DNA of 9,328 nt from Chitinispirillaceae bacterium (GTDB lineage Bacteria; Fibrobacterota; Chitinivibrionia; Chitinivibrionales; Chitinispirillaceae), in contig JAFGOU010000446.1 of the NCBI GenBank assembly GCA_016926315.1, forward strand, positions 1 through 9,328, in the 5' to 3' direction. Below, piece after piece: positions 1 to 6,936 of the stretch. The first letter of the stretch is position 1. The number at the start of each line of letters is the position of its first letter. The position numbers and the translations under genes are program-made. The notes under the pieces were generated by a model. That model was given only the letters and a program-made list of their open reading frames with translations. It searched no databases and was not told the origin of the DNA.

Positions 1-1
1 G

Positions 2-1504
2 CGCGGCTGGGGCAAATGCTGCGTGGTCGGTTGCGCCGAAATCGAAGTCGAGGGTAAACGGGTAACCACAAAATCCGGCAAGGTTATTCATGAAGGCGAC
101 TGGATCACGATCAACGGGACGAAAGGACTTGTATACGAAGGCGCCCTTCCGCTCGTCGATGTCGATCTTGAGCACAATTACGCTTACGGCGAACTCATGA
201 AGCTTTGCGATACGGTCCGGGTGCTCAAGGTCCGTACCAATGCCGATACGCCAAAAGACGCGGCAAAGGCGGTTACCTTCGGTGCCGAAGGTATCGGTCT
301 GTTTCGCACCGAGCACATGTTTTACGGCGAAGGCAGCGACAAGCCGCTGTTCCTGCTCCGCAAGATGATCATGAGCAAGACCCCGCAGGAACGGAAACTC
401 GCGCTTGAGGAACTTTCCGCCTTTGTAAAAAAAGACATCAAGGCAACCCTTGAGACGCTCAACGGCCTGCCGGTGACGATTCGCCTGCTCGATCCGCCGC
501 TGCATGAATTTGTCCCGCACCATGAGGATAAAATGGCGGCGCTGGCTGCCGAGCTGAACGTCGATCTGGCCGAAGCAAAAAAACGCGGCGACAGCCTCAA
601 GGAGACCAACCCCATGCTCGGTCACCGCGGCGTCAGGCTCGGCATCACCTATCCTGAAGTGTCGGAGATGCAGATTCGCGCCATTCTCGAGGCTGCAGGA
701 GAGCTCATTAAGGAGGGTAAAAAGGCCTTTCCCGAGATCATGATTCCAGTCACCTGCACGGTAGCGGAACTTGACCATCAGAAAGTTCTCGTGACCAGGG
801 TATATAAAGAGGTATGCCAGAACCTCGGGCTCTCAAAAATCCCGTTTATGTACGGCACCATGATCGAAATACCCCGCGCGGCCCTGCTTGCCGATAAAAT
901 GGCCGGGACTGCCGAGTTCTTTTCGTTCGGCACCAATGACCTTACGCAGATGAGCTTCGGCTTTTCACGGGACGATATCGGCGGTTTCCTGCCCGATTAT
1001 CTCACAAACAAGATACTGCCTGCGGACCCGTTCGTGACGATCGATCAGGACGGCGTCGGTCAGCTGATCAAGTACGGCATTGAACGGGGACGCTCGATCA
1101 GGCCCGACCTTAAAGTGGGAATATGCGGCGAGCACGGTGGTGATCCGGAGTCGGTGAAGTTCTGCCACAAGGTCGGGATGAACTACGTATCCTGTTCGCC
1201 CTTCAGGGTGCCGATCGCCCGCCTCGCAGCGGCGCAGGCAGCGGTGGAAGAGAAGCTGGCGGGCAGGGCGCCTGTCCAGAAGGCAGCGGTGAAAAAGGCC
1301 GCACCGAAAGCGGCAAAGAAACCGGTTGCGAAAAAAGCGCCGGTGAAAAAGGCCGCGAAGAAGGCGACAAAGAAGACGGTCGGGAAAGCAGCGAAGAAAG
1401 CCGTTAAAAAAATCGCGAAGAAGACGGTAAAAAAGGCGATGAAGAAAGTCCTGAAAAAGGTCGCCAGGAAAACCGTCAGAAAAGCCGCGAAGAAAAAAAA
1501 GTAG
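2..1504 (+). CDS. ppdK: Pyruvate, phosphate dikinase, C-terminal part (5' end outside window), with Lys/Ala-rich tail
   Basis: This cytoplasmic enzyme interconverts pyruvate, ATP and phosphate with phosphoenolpyruvate, AMP and diphosphate. The reading frame is open from base 2, and the first residues (RGWGKCCVVGC) match the end of the PPDK phosphohistidine domain, just after the swivelling His, which lies outside the window. The PEP/pyruvate-binding barrel is complete. It shows FRTEHMF, RLLDPPLHEF, TMIEIPRAAL, FGTNDLTQM and GICGEHGGDP, which carry the family's active-site Arg, Arg, Glu, Asn and Cys; the Cys codon is at 1124-1126. The normal family C-terminus (SPFRVPIARLAAAQAAV) falls near base 1240. 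It is followed by about 79 extra residues (1265-1501), of which 33 are Lys, 3 Arg and none acidic. They are built from AAKK/VKK-type repeats as in histone H1-like proteins. The first in-frame GTG (base 23) is internal, not a start. Identification as PPDK is very secure; the role of the tail is unknown. Confidence 0.96.
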   Translation, partial: RGWGKCCVVGCAEIEVEGKRVTTKSGKVIHEGDWITINGTKGLVYEGALPLVDVDLEHNYAYGELMKLCDTVRVLKVRTNADTPKDAAKAVTFGAEGIGLFRTEHMFYGEGSDKPLFLLRKMIMSKTPQERKLALEELSAFVKKDIKATLETLNGLPVTIRLLDPPLHEFVPHHEDKMAALAAELNVDLAEAKKRGDSLKETNPMLGHRGVRLGITYPEVSEMQIRAILEAAGELIKEGKKAFPEIMIPVTCTVAELDHQKVLVTRVYKEVCQNLGLSKIPFMYGTMIEIPRAALLADKMAGTAEFFSFGTNDLTQMSFGFSRDDIGGFLPDYLTNKILPADPFVTIDQDGVGQLIKYGIERGRSIRPDLKVGICGEHGGDPESVKFCHKVGMNYVSCSPFRVPIARLAAAQAAVEEKLAGRAPVQKAAVKKAAPKAAKKPVAKKAPVKKAAKKATKKTVGKAAKKAVKKIAKKTVKKAMKKVLKKVARKTVRKAAKKKK

Positions 1505-1530
1505 CTGATGGTGAATGATGCCAATAAAAG

Positions 1531-1558
1531 GGCAGGGCCGCGGGGTCCTGCCTTTTTT
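1531..1558 (+). terminator. Rho-independent terminator after ppdK
   Basis: GGCAGG (1531-1536) pairs with CCTGCC (1547-1552). The stem extends inward by G-T, C-G and C-G pairs to a four-base GCGG loop, giving about 9 bp. Six T residues follow at 1553-1558, and a short A run just upstream could pair with them. It lies 27 bases past the ppdK stop and ends 18 bases before the next start codon, so it should separate the two transcripts. Confidence 0.88.
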
Positions 1559-1575
1559 CATAAGGGATTGCCTTG

Positions 1576-2325
1576 ATGCTCACCGTCGACCTCCACGTAC
1601 ATTCGCTCTTCAGCTCCTGCGGGCTGCATACGGTCCTTGAACTTGTCGATCAGGCCCGTCGCATCGGGCTGAAGGCCATGGCCATTACCGACCACGGCCC
1701 GGCTGTCGGGACCGGTCATTTGACGAGCGTCTTTTTCGAGCGCTTCAACTGCCCCTACGACGACCTTGTTCTATACAAGGGGATCGAGTTGAACCTGCTT
1801 GATGAAAAGGGAAACATCGACATGGTCTGGCCGTTCATGCCGTTTGTGGATCTCCTGCTTCTGGGCATTCATCCCAACCTGCCTCCTCACGCCGCTCGCG
1901 AGAAGTATACCGGCATGCTTCTGGCCGCGATCGAAAAGAACACGTTTGTCGACATCATCACCCATCCAAACGATCCGGCCTATCCTCTCGATTATGTCCG
2001 GCTTGCGAAAAAGGCAAAGAAGACGGGGATCGCACTCGAGCTGAACAACTCCAAGATCCTCTATAACCGGAGCACGGTTGAGGATACATTGGAACTGATT
2101 GCAGCCTGCAAACAGGTCGGCTGTCTCATTGCCGTCAACAGCGACACCCACGCGATCCTGGAACTCGGGGGCGATGAATCGGTGCGTCCGCTGCTGGACA
2201 GGGCCGGGTTTCCCGCGGACCTCGTTGTCAACCGTGACGCTCAATCCGCAGCAGCCTTTATTGAAGACAGGAGAGGGTTCAAAAAAGAGGTGGGTGCGCG
2301 GAACGTCGGGGATAACGCGGGGTGA
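1576..2325 (+). CDS. PHP-domain metal-dependent phosphoesterase, YcdX-like
   Basis: The 249-residue protein is a cytoplasmic PHP-family hydrolase that by family membership removes phosphate using a metal cluster; its substrate is unknown. The PHP motifs appear in order: DLHVHS (His7, His9), ITDHG (Asp39, His40), GIELN (Glu71), GIHP (His99), ITHP (His130) and NSDTH (Asp190, His192). ALELNNS and the overall length match E. coli YcdX. Where YcdX has a metal-binding His15, this protein has Cys15, in SSCGLHT, with a His three residues later. I prefer ATG 1576 to the TTG at 1573 because AAGGGA (1562-1567) sits 8 bases upstream of the ATG. It is probably transcribed alone: a strong terminator precedes it and a 220-bp spacer follows. 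Histidinol-phosphatase-like annotation is possible, but nothing nearby supports histidine biosynthesis. Confidence 0.88.
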   Translation: MLTVDLHVHSLFSSCGLHTVLELVDQARRIGLKAMAITDHGPAVGTGHLTSVFFERFNCPYDDLVLYKGIELNLLDEKGNIDMVWPFMPFVDLLLLGIHPNLPPHAAREKYTGMLLAAIEKNTFVDIITHPNDPAYPLDYVRLAKKAKKTGIALELNNSKILYNRSTVEDTLELIAACKQVGCLIAVNSDTHAILELGGDESVRPLLDRAGFPADLVVNRDAQSAAAFIEDRRGFKKEVGARNVGDNAG

Positions 2326-2347
2326 CCGCGGCATACGGTCTTCTTTT
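2324..2347 (+). terminator. Weak possible terminator after the PHP gene
   Basis: GACCG (2324-2328) can pair with CGGTC (2336-2340) around a seven-base loop. It is followed by TTCTTTTT. The stem is only 5 bp and overlaps the stop codon, so efficient termination is doubtful, but position and T tract fit the end of a transcript. Confidence 0.3.
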
Positions 2348-2376
2348 TGTCGGCTCCTGACAGGGCAGTCGGCGTG

Positions 2377-2405
2377 TTGTTTTTGCGGGAATCAAAATTT
2401 ATCAA
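2377..2405 (+). promoter_or_regulatory. Possible sigma70-type promoter for the envelope gene block
   Basis: TTGTTT (2377-2382) and TATCAA (2400-2405) are separated by 17 bases in a locally AT-rich stretch upstream of the first lipoprotein gene. The match to consensus is partial (3 of 6 and 4 of 6). A second weak -10-like TATTAT lies at 2493-2498. The remaining spacer (2406-2545) holds an AT-rich inverted repeat around 2413-2431 and no gene that I can support. Confidence 0.25.
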
Positions 2406-2545
2406 GCGAAATAAGTAAATAGTATTTATTTTTAAGGATGCGCCAGGGTTAATGCGCTCCCTGTCTTCATTATTCCTGCAGAATAACAGAAATATTATAG
2501 GTAGAAGAAACGTTAAACGATTAAGCCGAAAAGGAGTTACAAGCG

Positions 2546-3331
2546 ATGACATCAAGGAAGCAAAAGGAAATTGGCTTATTGCTGTGCACGATAGCGTTTT
2601 CTATGGTTTTGTCCGGATGCGGTGACGGCGGGACCGAACCGAATAACGATCCGGCGTTCAGCGGGCTCAGCAGCCTTGGAACAAAACCCTATGTCGCCTA
2701 TGCATGGCCCGATCCCTATGAAAAGTTCGATACTCTTTCGCTCTCTTTTAATTATAATTCGTCGAAGATCTCCTCAATAAAGGTTGAAGCAACCCTTGAT
2801 AATGGCGCCACGTGGTTCTCCGTTGCGACGCCTGCGCCGAACAGCTCGAACAAGGCCACGGTCAAATGGGTGCCCAAAGAGGCAGCCGCCGCGGTCATTA
2901 ATTTTTTCGGATTTAAGACCGGAAAGCTGAAAGTGTCGGATCCGGGATCAGGCGAATATCTGGAGAGTGAACCTTTTACGTTGATTGGCGCACTGCCGCT
3001 CATGCCTCACAAACCCCTCGGCGGAGAAACCTACGGCATGAATGACACTGTTGCCGTTGAATACAGCGCAAATACTGATCTCATAAGCAACATTCTGGTC
3101 TTTTTTAGAACCGATAACATGAGCAACTGGCATGAATTCCTTGATGATGCGGTTCTTGATTTTACCCGGCCGCCAATCAAAAAGATGATGAAATGGTTTG
3201 TTCCCGCGGAATTGGACAGCACCATCCAGGCCGAAGCGCAGCATTTTTCAGTGCCTATCAAGATCCTGTTGCAGGATTACAGCAGCCCACTCGCGGTGTA
3301 TACGACCGATTACATCACCATCACCCCATAG
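2546..3331 (+). CDS. Lipoprotein with two tandem Ig/Kre9-like domains, function unknown
   Basis: The 261-residue protein starts with a lipoprotein signal peptide: a charged N-terminus, a hydrophobic core at residues 9-22 and the lipobox LSGC with Cys25. It is therefore expected to be lipid-anchored in the envelope. After a Gly/Asn-rich linker come two copies of a similar beta-rich unit, about residues 48-147 and 151-261. Both have a DT-hydrophobic strand near the start, a DN..W element (DNGATW; DNMSNW), a KWVP or KWFVP motif, and a last strand after a D.S/DY turn. The second begins with KPLGGETYGMNDTV, typical of bacterial Kre9/KNH-type Ig-like modules. AAGGAG (2531-2536) lies 9 bases before the ATG, so the start is clear. 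It is the first gene of a probable operon with the next lipoprotein and the barrel-like gene. No catalytic motif is visible; a structural or binding role is inferred. Confidence 0.85.
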   Translation: MTSRKQKEIGLLLCTIAFSMVLSGCGDGGTEPNNDPAFSGLSSLGTKPYVAYAWPDPYEKFDTLSLSFNYNSSKISSIKVEATLDNGATWFSVATPAPNSSNKATVKWVPKEAAAAVINFFGFKTGKLKVSDPGSGEYLESEPFTLIGALPLMPHKPLGGETYGMNDTVAVEYSANTDLISNILVFFRTDNMSNWHEFLDDAVLDFTRPPIKKMMKWFVPAELDSTIQAEAQHFSVPIKILLQDYSSPLAVYTTDYITITP

Positions 3332-3399
3332 GGGTCAACGAGCGGTGTCGGGTCAGCCGGTGTGCGCAGTGTCTGCGATAACATTAAAGCCGTTTTTTC

Positions 3400-3405
3400 G
3401 AGGAG
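3400..3405 (+). promoter_or_regulatory. Ribosome binding site choosing ATG 3412
   Basis: GAGGAG directly abuts the in-frame ATG at 3406, leaving no spacer. It lies six bases before the in-frame ATG at 3412. The second ATG is therefore the likely start, shortening the open frame by two codons. Confidence 0.7.
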
Positions 3406-3411
3406 ATGGTG

Positions 3412-4644
3412 ATGCATAAGGTAAAAAGAAGTTTGACGGCAGGGCTTTTCTTCTGTTTGCTCATCGGTGCGGCAGGGTGTGATTTTCCTTACAGCCCTCT
3501 TCAGCAACCGGACCCGCAGGGGACCGATACAACTCCGGACACCGGTGTGATCGGCTCCGGCGTCCTCTACCAGGTCAATGTCAACCAGCAGACGTGCAAT
3601 CCTTCGGTTTCCCAAAGTCCGCATTATCCGGGCTGCATGCTCTGGCTTGGATTCAACACCCTGACGGTCAGGATCCCGCCAACGGTGACCGGCTACGATA
3701 CGACTGCGATTGCGCAGCACGACCGCCTGACCATCTCCGACACCGGAAATAATGTCCGCTGGTTCATCATGCGCAGCGAGGTGGATACCCGTGGAGAATT
3801 GCAGGACCCTGAATGGTCGACGCATCCGGATTATATCGTCTGCCTCGTAGGCCTCAAGACCGAACCGTTCAGCGGCTGCGCGATCAGGCTTTCCGATAAA
3901 GCCGTGCTGAAAATCAATAACGCGAAACTGACTGAATTCAGCACCCCTCATATCTGGTTGCCGGACTCCGCCGCGAGCGGAGGAGCCGCAGCCGCACCGG
4001 AATGGGATTCGCTTGGATTCGCCACAAAGGCGACCGTACAGGAGTTTTTCGGTACGACGAACGTCAAATGTATCTATATGATTCCGGAGCGGGTCGGGAC
4101 GCTCTATTTCATCGATTATTCCGGCAGCGGCGACCCGGTTCCTGTTCCTTTGCGGAAACCTGAGGGAAAGGAGCAATGGTACTGCGAGAGCCCGCTCATC
4201 TCACCGGATGGGAATTGGGTTGTGTACCATTGTTACCAGCGTGGCACCGAAACGAATGGCGACGCTTACGTATCATTCATCCAGCGTTTAACCCCGGATG
4301 CCGAACCGGTCCTGATCGCGGAAAAGGCATCCGACCCGCACTGGTGGGTTGATCCGAATTCGAAGGTGTACTATATCGTATATTCCGTCACTCAGGGCAA
4401 ATATTTTTCAGGGTATCGTTATAATGAACCGGTCATCGAAGAAACCGGCGTTGCCGGAACGACGATCAAACAGCGCCTGCGCGGATCGTGGGTCGACGGT
4501 CCTGCGCATATGGGCGGATTGGAAATCGATCCCGATGTCAAGCCGTATACGCTGGTAAGGCTTCCCTTCAAGGGTGGACTTTCTCCCGACGGCTATTTCC
4601 TGGCAACGGCATATCACTATGCGTATCTGATGCGCTTGAAATAA
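3412..4644 (+). CDS. Cysteine-rich lipoprotein with TolB/PD40-like repeats, function unknown
   Basis: The protein is about 410 residues and begins with a basic N-terminus, a hydrophobic segment (residues 8-20) and the lipobox-like AAGC ending at Cys23, so it should be a lipoprotein. Seven further cysteines are spread along the chain, suggesting disulfides outside the cytoplasm. Near the C-terminus, LISPDGNWVVYH (SPDG at about 264-267) and GGLSPDGYFLATAYHY (SPDG at about 391-394) look like the strand-turn pattern of PD40/TolB beta-propeller blades. A Trp-rich DPHWWVDP lies between them. The N-terminal half (about 45-180) has no motif I recognise. The gene starts 80 bases after the preceding lipoprotein and ends 24 bases before the next gene, consistent with one operon. 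A carbohydrate- or protein-binding propeller is a guess; no active site was found. Confidence 0.82.
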   Translation: MHKVKRSLTAGLFFCLLIGAAGCDFPYSPLQQPDPQGTDTTPDTGVIGSGVLYQVNVNQQTCNPSVSQSPHYPGCMLWLGFNTLTVRIPPTVTGYDTTAIAQHDRLTISDTGNNVRWFIMRSEVDTRGELQDPEWSTHPDYIVCLVGLKTEPFSGCAIRLSDKAVLKINNAKLTEFSTPHIWLPDSAASGGAAAAPEWDSLGFATKATVQEFFGTTNVKCIYMIPERVGTLYFIDYSGSGDPVPVPLRKPEGKEQWYCESPLISPDGNWVVYHCYQRGTETNGDAYVSFIQRLTPDAEPVLIAEKASDPHWWVDPNSKVYYIVYSVTQGKYFSGYRYNEPVIEETGVAGTTIKQRLRGSWVDGPAHMGGLEIDPDVKPYTLVRLPFKGGLSPDGYFLATAYHYAYLMRLK

Positions 4645-4668
4645 TCTGCAAGGGGTTTGATAAGGCGA

Positions 4669-5817
4669 ATGACACAGCGAAACGCAGTGATTGCAGGGGT
4701 TGTTATCGGCGGCGTGATTGGCCTCTGCGGTATCGTCGCGGGAATGGCCGTGATCGGCCGATCCTTTTGTCCTGTCGCGCTCATGCCGTGGCAGAGTATC
4801 GGCGGGTGCGGCGCCGGAGGCTCCGGCGGCGGATCCAGCGGGATCAAGTGGATCGGCGAGGGGGTGAGCGGCGGGCTTCTGGAACTTGAAATGCTCCCGA
4901 AATGGAATTTCAGCCGGACGTTCAGCTATACGATAGCGGTGCCTCGTCTGACGTTTACGCCATTATGGAGTACCGAGGTGGGCGTCTCAATGCCGATCGG
5001 CTCGAAGACCTCTGAGGTCCAGTACCAGACCAATATGCCGGCAGAGACCTTCATCAACGGTGGTCGCGGCGATCTTACCCTTGATTTTATGAAGAGTTTC
5101 GGCAGTATCGGGCAGTACAGCGTGCAGTTCGGCATGACCTTTCCCGCGAGCTCCTACGACGCGCAGCGCGGTCCGGATCTGTCCAAGGCCATCCTGCCCC
5201 AGAGCCTTCAGATGGGCCAGGGAACCTATGCCGCAACGCTCGCGCTCTACTATACGCGTGATCTTGACAATGGAATGCTCCTGTTCGACGCGAACTTCAG
5301 TTATCCCTTCATGCTCCGGCTCGACAGGAAAAACCGGTATATCGACTCCGATTACAAGGCGTATCAAAAGGTCACCGAAAACCGCGAACGGTTCTATTAT
5401 AAAAGCGTCCTGAAGCCCTATGGCGAGAACGACCGGGGCGGGTTTTTCCCGCCGTCACTGAGCTTCGACGCGATCTATGCCTATCGTGGCGTGCCGAAAC
5501 TGGTCCAGTCGTTCCAGTTGTTCTTTGCGGCGCCGCTGGGGGTGCGGTGGATCCATTCGTATGACCCGACCAGGTACGATCCGCGGCCCGACCCGGACAA
5601 CCGTGCGTGGGACGCGGTACTTTCCTATGCGATAGAATTTTCACGGGAGTCATTTCCATTGTATATGGGTATCGGATTGCCGATCCATGACAAGCGGGGA
5701 GTCGCGGGAGATGATCCCTACGATCCCGCGCCGTTTGGACAGTGGAGCGTCCCTGACTGGGACAATATCGGTAATGAGTGGCTCGTGGCTGTCGGATTCA
5801 AAGTGGCGATGTTTTAA
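4669..5817 (+). CDS. Probable outer-membrane beta-barrel protein with N-terminal hydrophobic segment, function unknown
   Basis: The protein is about 382 residues. Residues 6-30 are a long Gly-rich hydrophobic segment with GxxxG spacings, followed by a glycine-rich linker (about 45-58). The rest alternates polar and hydrophobic residues in many amphipathic strands joined by polar, Asp/Arg/Tyr-rich loops, for example RGDLTLDF, YAATLALYYTRDLDNGMLLF and WDAVLSYAIEFSRESFPLYMGIGLP. It ends in VGFKVAMF, the terminal aromatic expected of outer-membrane barrels. I chose ATG 4669. A TTG at 4657 in the same frame is only one base from AGGGG (4651-4655) and seems too close, although the ATG's own spacing to a Shine-Dalgarno is not ideal either (AAGG 3 bases away, AGGGG 13 away). 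No clear signal-peptidase site follows the hydrophobic segment, which is odd for an exported barrel. It is probably co-transcribed with the lipoproteins. Confidence 0.72.
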   Translation: MTQRNAVIAGVVIGGVIGLCGIVAGMAVIGRSFCPVALMPWQSIGGCGAGGSGGGSSGIKWIGEGVSGGLLELEMLPKWNFSRTFSYTIAVPRLTFTPLWSTEVGVSMPIGSKTSEVQYQTNMPAETFINGGRGDLTLDFMKSFGSIGQYSVQFGMTFPASSYDAQRGPDLSKAILPQSLQMGQGTYAATLALYYTRDLDNGMLLFDANFSYPFMLRLDRKNRYIDSDYKAYQKVTENRERFYYKSVLKPYGENDRGGFFPPSLSFDAIYAYRGVPKLVQSFQLFFAAPLGVRWIHSYDPTRYDPRPDPDNRAWDAVLSYAIEFSRESFPLYMGIGLPIHDKRGVAGDDPYDPAPFGQWSVPDWDNIGNEWLVAVGFKVAMF

Positions 5818-5835
5818 CCTTACCGGATTCATGCA

Positions 5836-6894
5836 ATGAAAAAAAAACAGACCATCGGCATCATCGGGTGCGGCGGGTTCATCGGATCGCACCTGCTGGA
5901 GAGAGTGATTGCCGATCACCGGTATCGGATCATGGGGATCGACCGGTCGGTGCGGAAGATCGAACACCTCCTCCACCACCCGGGCGTCACCGTCACCACT
6001 GCCGACATTTATACGTTCGATGGTTTTGAGGCCTGGATCGACCGGTGCGACGTCGTGGTTTCGCTGGCTGCGCTCTGTAACCCGGCACTGTATAATACGA
6101 TACCGCTTACGGTCATCGAAAGTAATTTCACCATGCCGGCGAGGATCGTTGACCTCTGCGCGCGCACAAAGAAGCGGCTGGTCCATTTTTCCACCAGCGA
6201 GGTGTACGGCAGGACCGTGCAGAGTCTTAGCGGGTATGACCGGGAGGAGCACTACCTTCTTCGCGAGGACGATTCGCCGCTCATTCTGGGGCCGGTTCAT
6301 GCCCAGCGCTGGTCGTATGCGAGCGCAAAACAGCTTCTGGAGCGTCTTATTATAGGATACGGTCTGGAGCAGGAACTCCGATACACCATCGTGCGGCCGT
6401 TTAATTTTATCGGTCCGCGTATGGACTATCTGCCCGGCATCGACGGCGAAGGGGTCCCGCGGGTGTTTGCCTGCTTCATGAAGGCGCTGCTCTGCCGCGA
6501 GCCGCTGCAACTGGTGGACGGCGGGGAGAACCGGAGGTGTTTTACGGCAATAAGCGATGCGGTTGGCGCGATCATCCGGATTATCGAGCGCCCGCAGGAG
6601 TGTGCAGGCCAGATAATCAATATCGGGAACCCGGCAAACGAGACCTCCATGCGAGACCTTGCGGTCAGGATGCGGGAGATCTGCGGCGCCCTTACCGGCG
6701 GGGCAGACTCTCCGCTCCAGACGGTGTCCTCGGAACTGTTTTACGGCAAAGGGTATGAGGATTCCGACCGGCGGGTGCCGGATATCAGCAAGGCCCGCTC
6801 GCTTCTCGGCTGGGAACCGCGAACCGGACTTGACGACGCGTTGAGGATCGGAATGGTATCTTATCTGGAGCAGTACCGAAAACTGGCGGCGTGA
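5836..6894 (+). CDS. NAD-dependent epimerase/dehydratase resembling the ArnA UDP-glucuronate decarboxylase domain
   Basis: This 352-residue cytoplasmic extended short-chain dehydrogenase/reductase starts with the NAD-binding Rossmann motif GCGGFIG (Gly11, Gly14, Gly17) and an acidic Asp36 at the end of the second strand. Along its whole length it resembles the C-terminal domain of E. coli ArnA: STSEVYG, GPV..RW.Y..SKQLL-type segment, RPFNFIGPR, LVDGG..RRCF, INIGNP.NE and YGKGY.D. Residues matching ArnA's catalytic set are all present: Ser121, Glu122, Tyr161, Lys165 and Arg313. Oxidative decarboxylation of a UDP-uronic acid is therefore likely, giving a UDP-4-keto-pentose, UDP-xylose or UDP-apiose-type product. 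The formyltransferase half of ArnA is absent. The ATG follows the previous stop by 18 bases, with no good Shine-Dalgarno; another ATG at 5831 is out of frame. It links this operon to glycan precursor supply (inference). Confidence 0.87.
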   Translation: MKKKQTIGIIGCGGFIGSHLLERVIADHRYRIMGIDRSVRKIEHLLHHPGVTVTTADIYTFDGFEAWIDRCDVVVSLAALCNPALYNTIPLTVIESNFTMPARIVDLCARTKKRLVHFSTSEVYGRTVQSLSGYDREEHYLLREDDSPLILGPVHAQRWSYASAKQLLERLIIGYGLEQELRYTIVRPFNFIGPRMDYLPGIDGEGVPRVFACFMKALLCREPLQLVDGGENRRCFTAISDAVGAIIRIIERPQECAGQIINIGNPANETSMRDLAVRMREICGALTGGADSPLQTVSSELFYGKGYEDSDRRVPDISKARSLLGWEPRTGLDDALRIGMVSYLEQYRKLAA

Positions 6895-6926
6895 TTGCGT
6901 GAAGCCGGCCGAAGCTTAAACGTTGC

Positions 6927-6933
6927 AAGGAGG
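6927..6933 (+). promoter_or_regulatory. Strong ribosome binding site for the small secreted protein
   Basis: AAGGAGG is a near-perfect Shine-Dalgarno sequence. It lies 3 bases before ATG 6937 and 9 bases before the in-frame ATG 6943. It rules out the upstream TTG at 6895 as the start. Either ATG would give the same mature protein after signal cleavage. Confidence 0.75.
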
Positions 6934-6936
6934 AAT

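Noticed and set aside
965..1561. 198-codon - strand frame and an overlapping Phe/Ala-rich - strand frame (1183-1524)
   Set aside because: Both are the complement of the ppdK end and its lysine tail. The Phe-rich product is simply the reverse reading of Lys codons.
3365..3398. Terminator between the two lipoprotein genes (CGCAG/CTGCG hairpin and a later T run)
   Set aside because: The T run at about 3393-3398 is some 15 bases beyond the hairpin, so the two do not form an intrinsic terminator.
3310..4176. 288-codon open frame on the - strand
   Set aside because: It lies antisense to the lipoprotein gene, which has a lipobox and a good Shine-Dalgarno. Its translation is Arg/Asp/Gly-rich with no recognisable domain.
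5650..6510. 286-codon open frame on the - strand
   Set aside because: It overlaps the ArnA-like gene, whose motifs are unambiguous, and its translation has no family features.
6895..6936. Upstream TTG start for the small secreted protein
   Set aside because: It would add 14 residues before the signal peptide, and the strong AAGGAGG lies inside that stretch, pointing to ATG 6937 or 6943.
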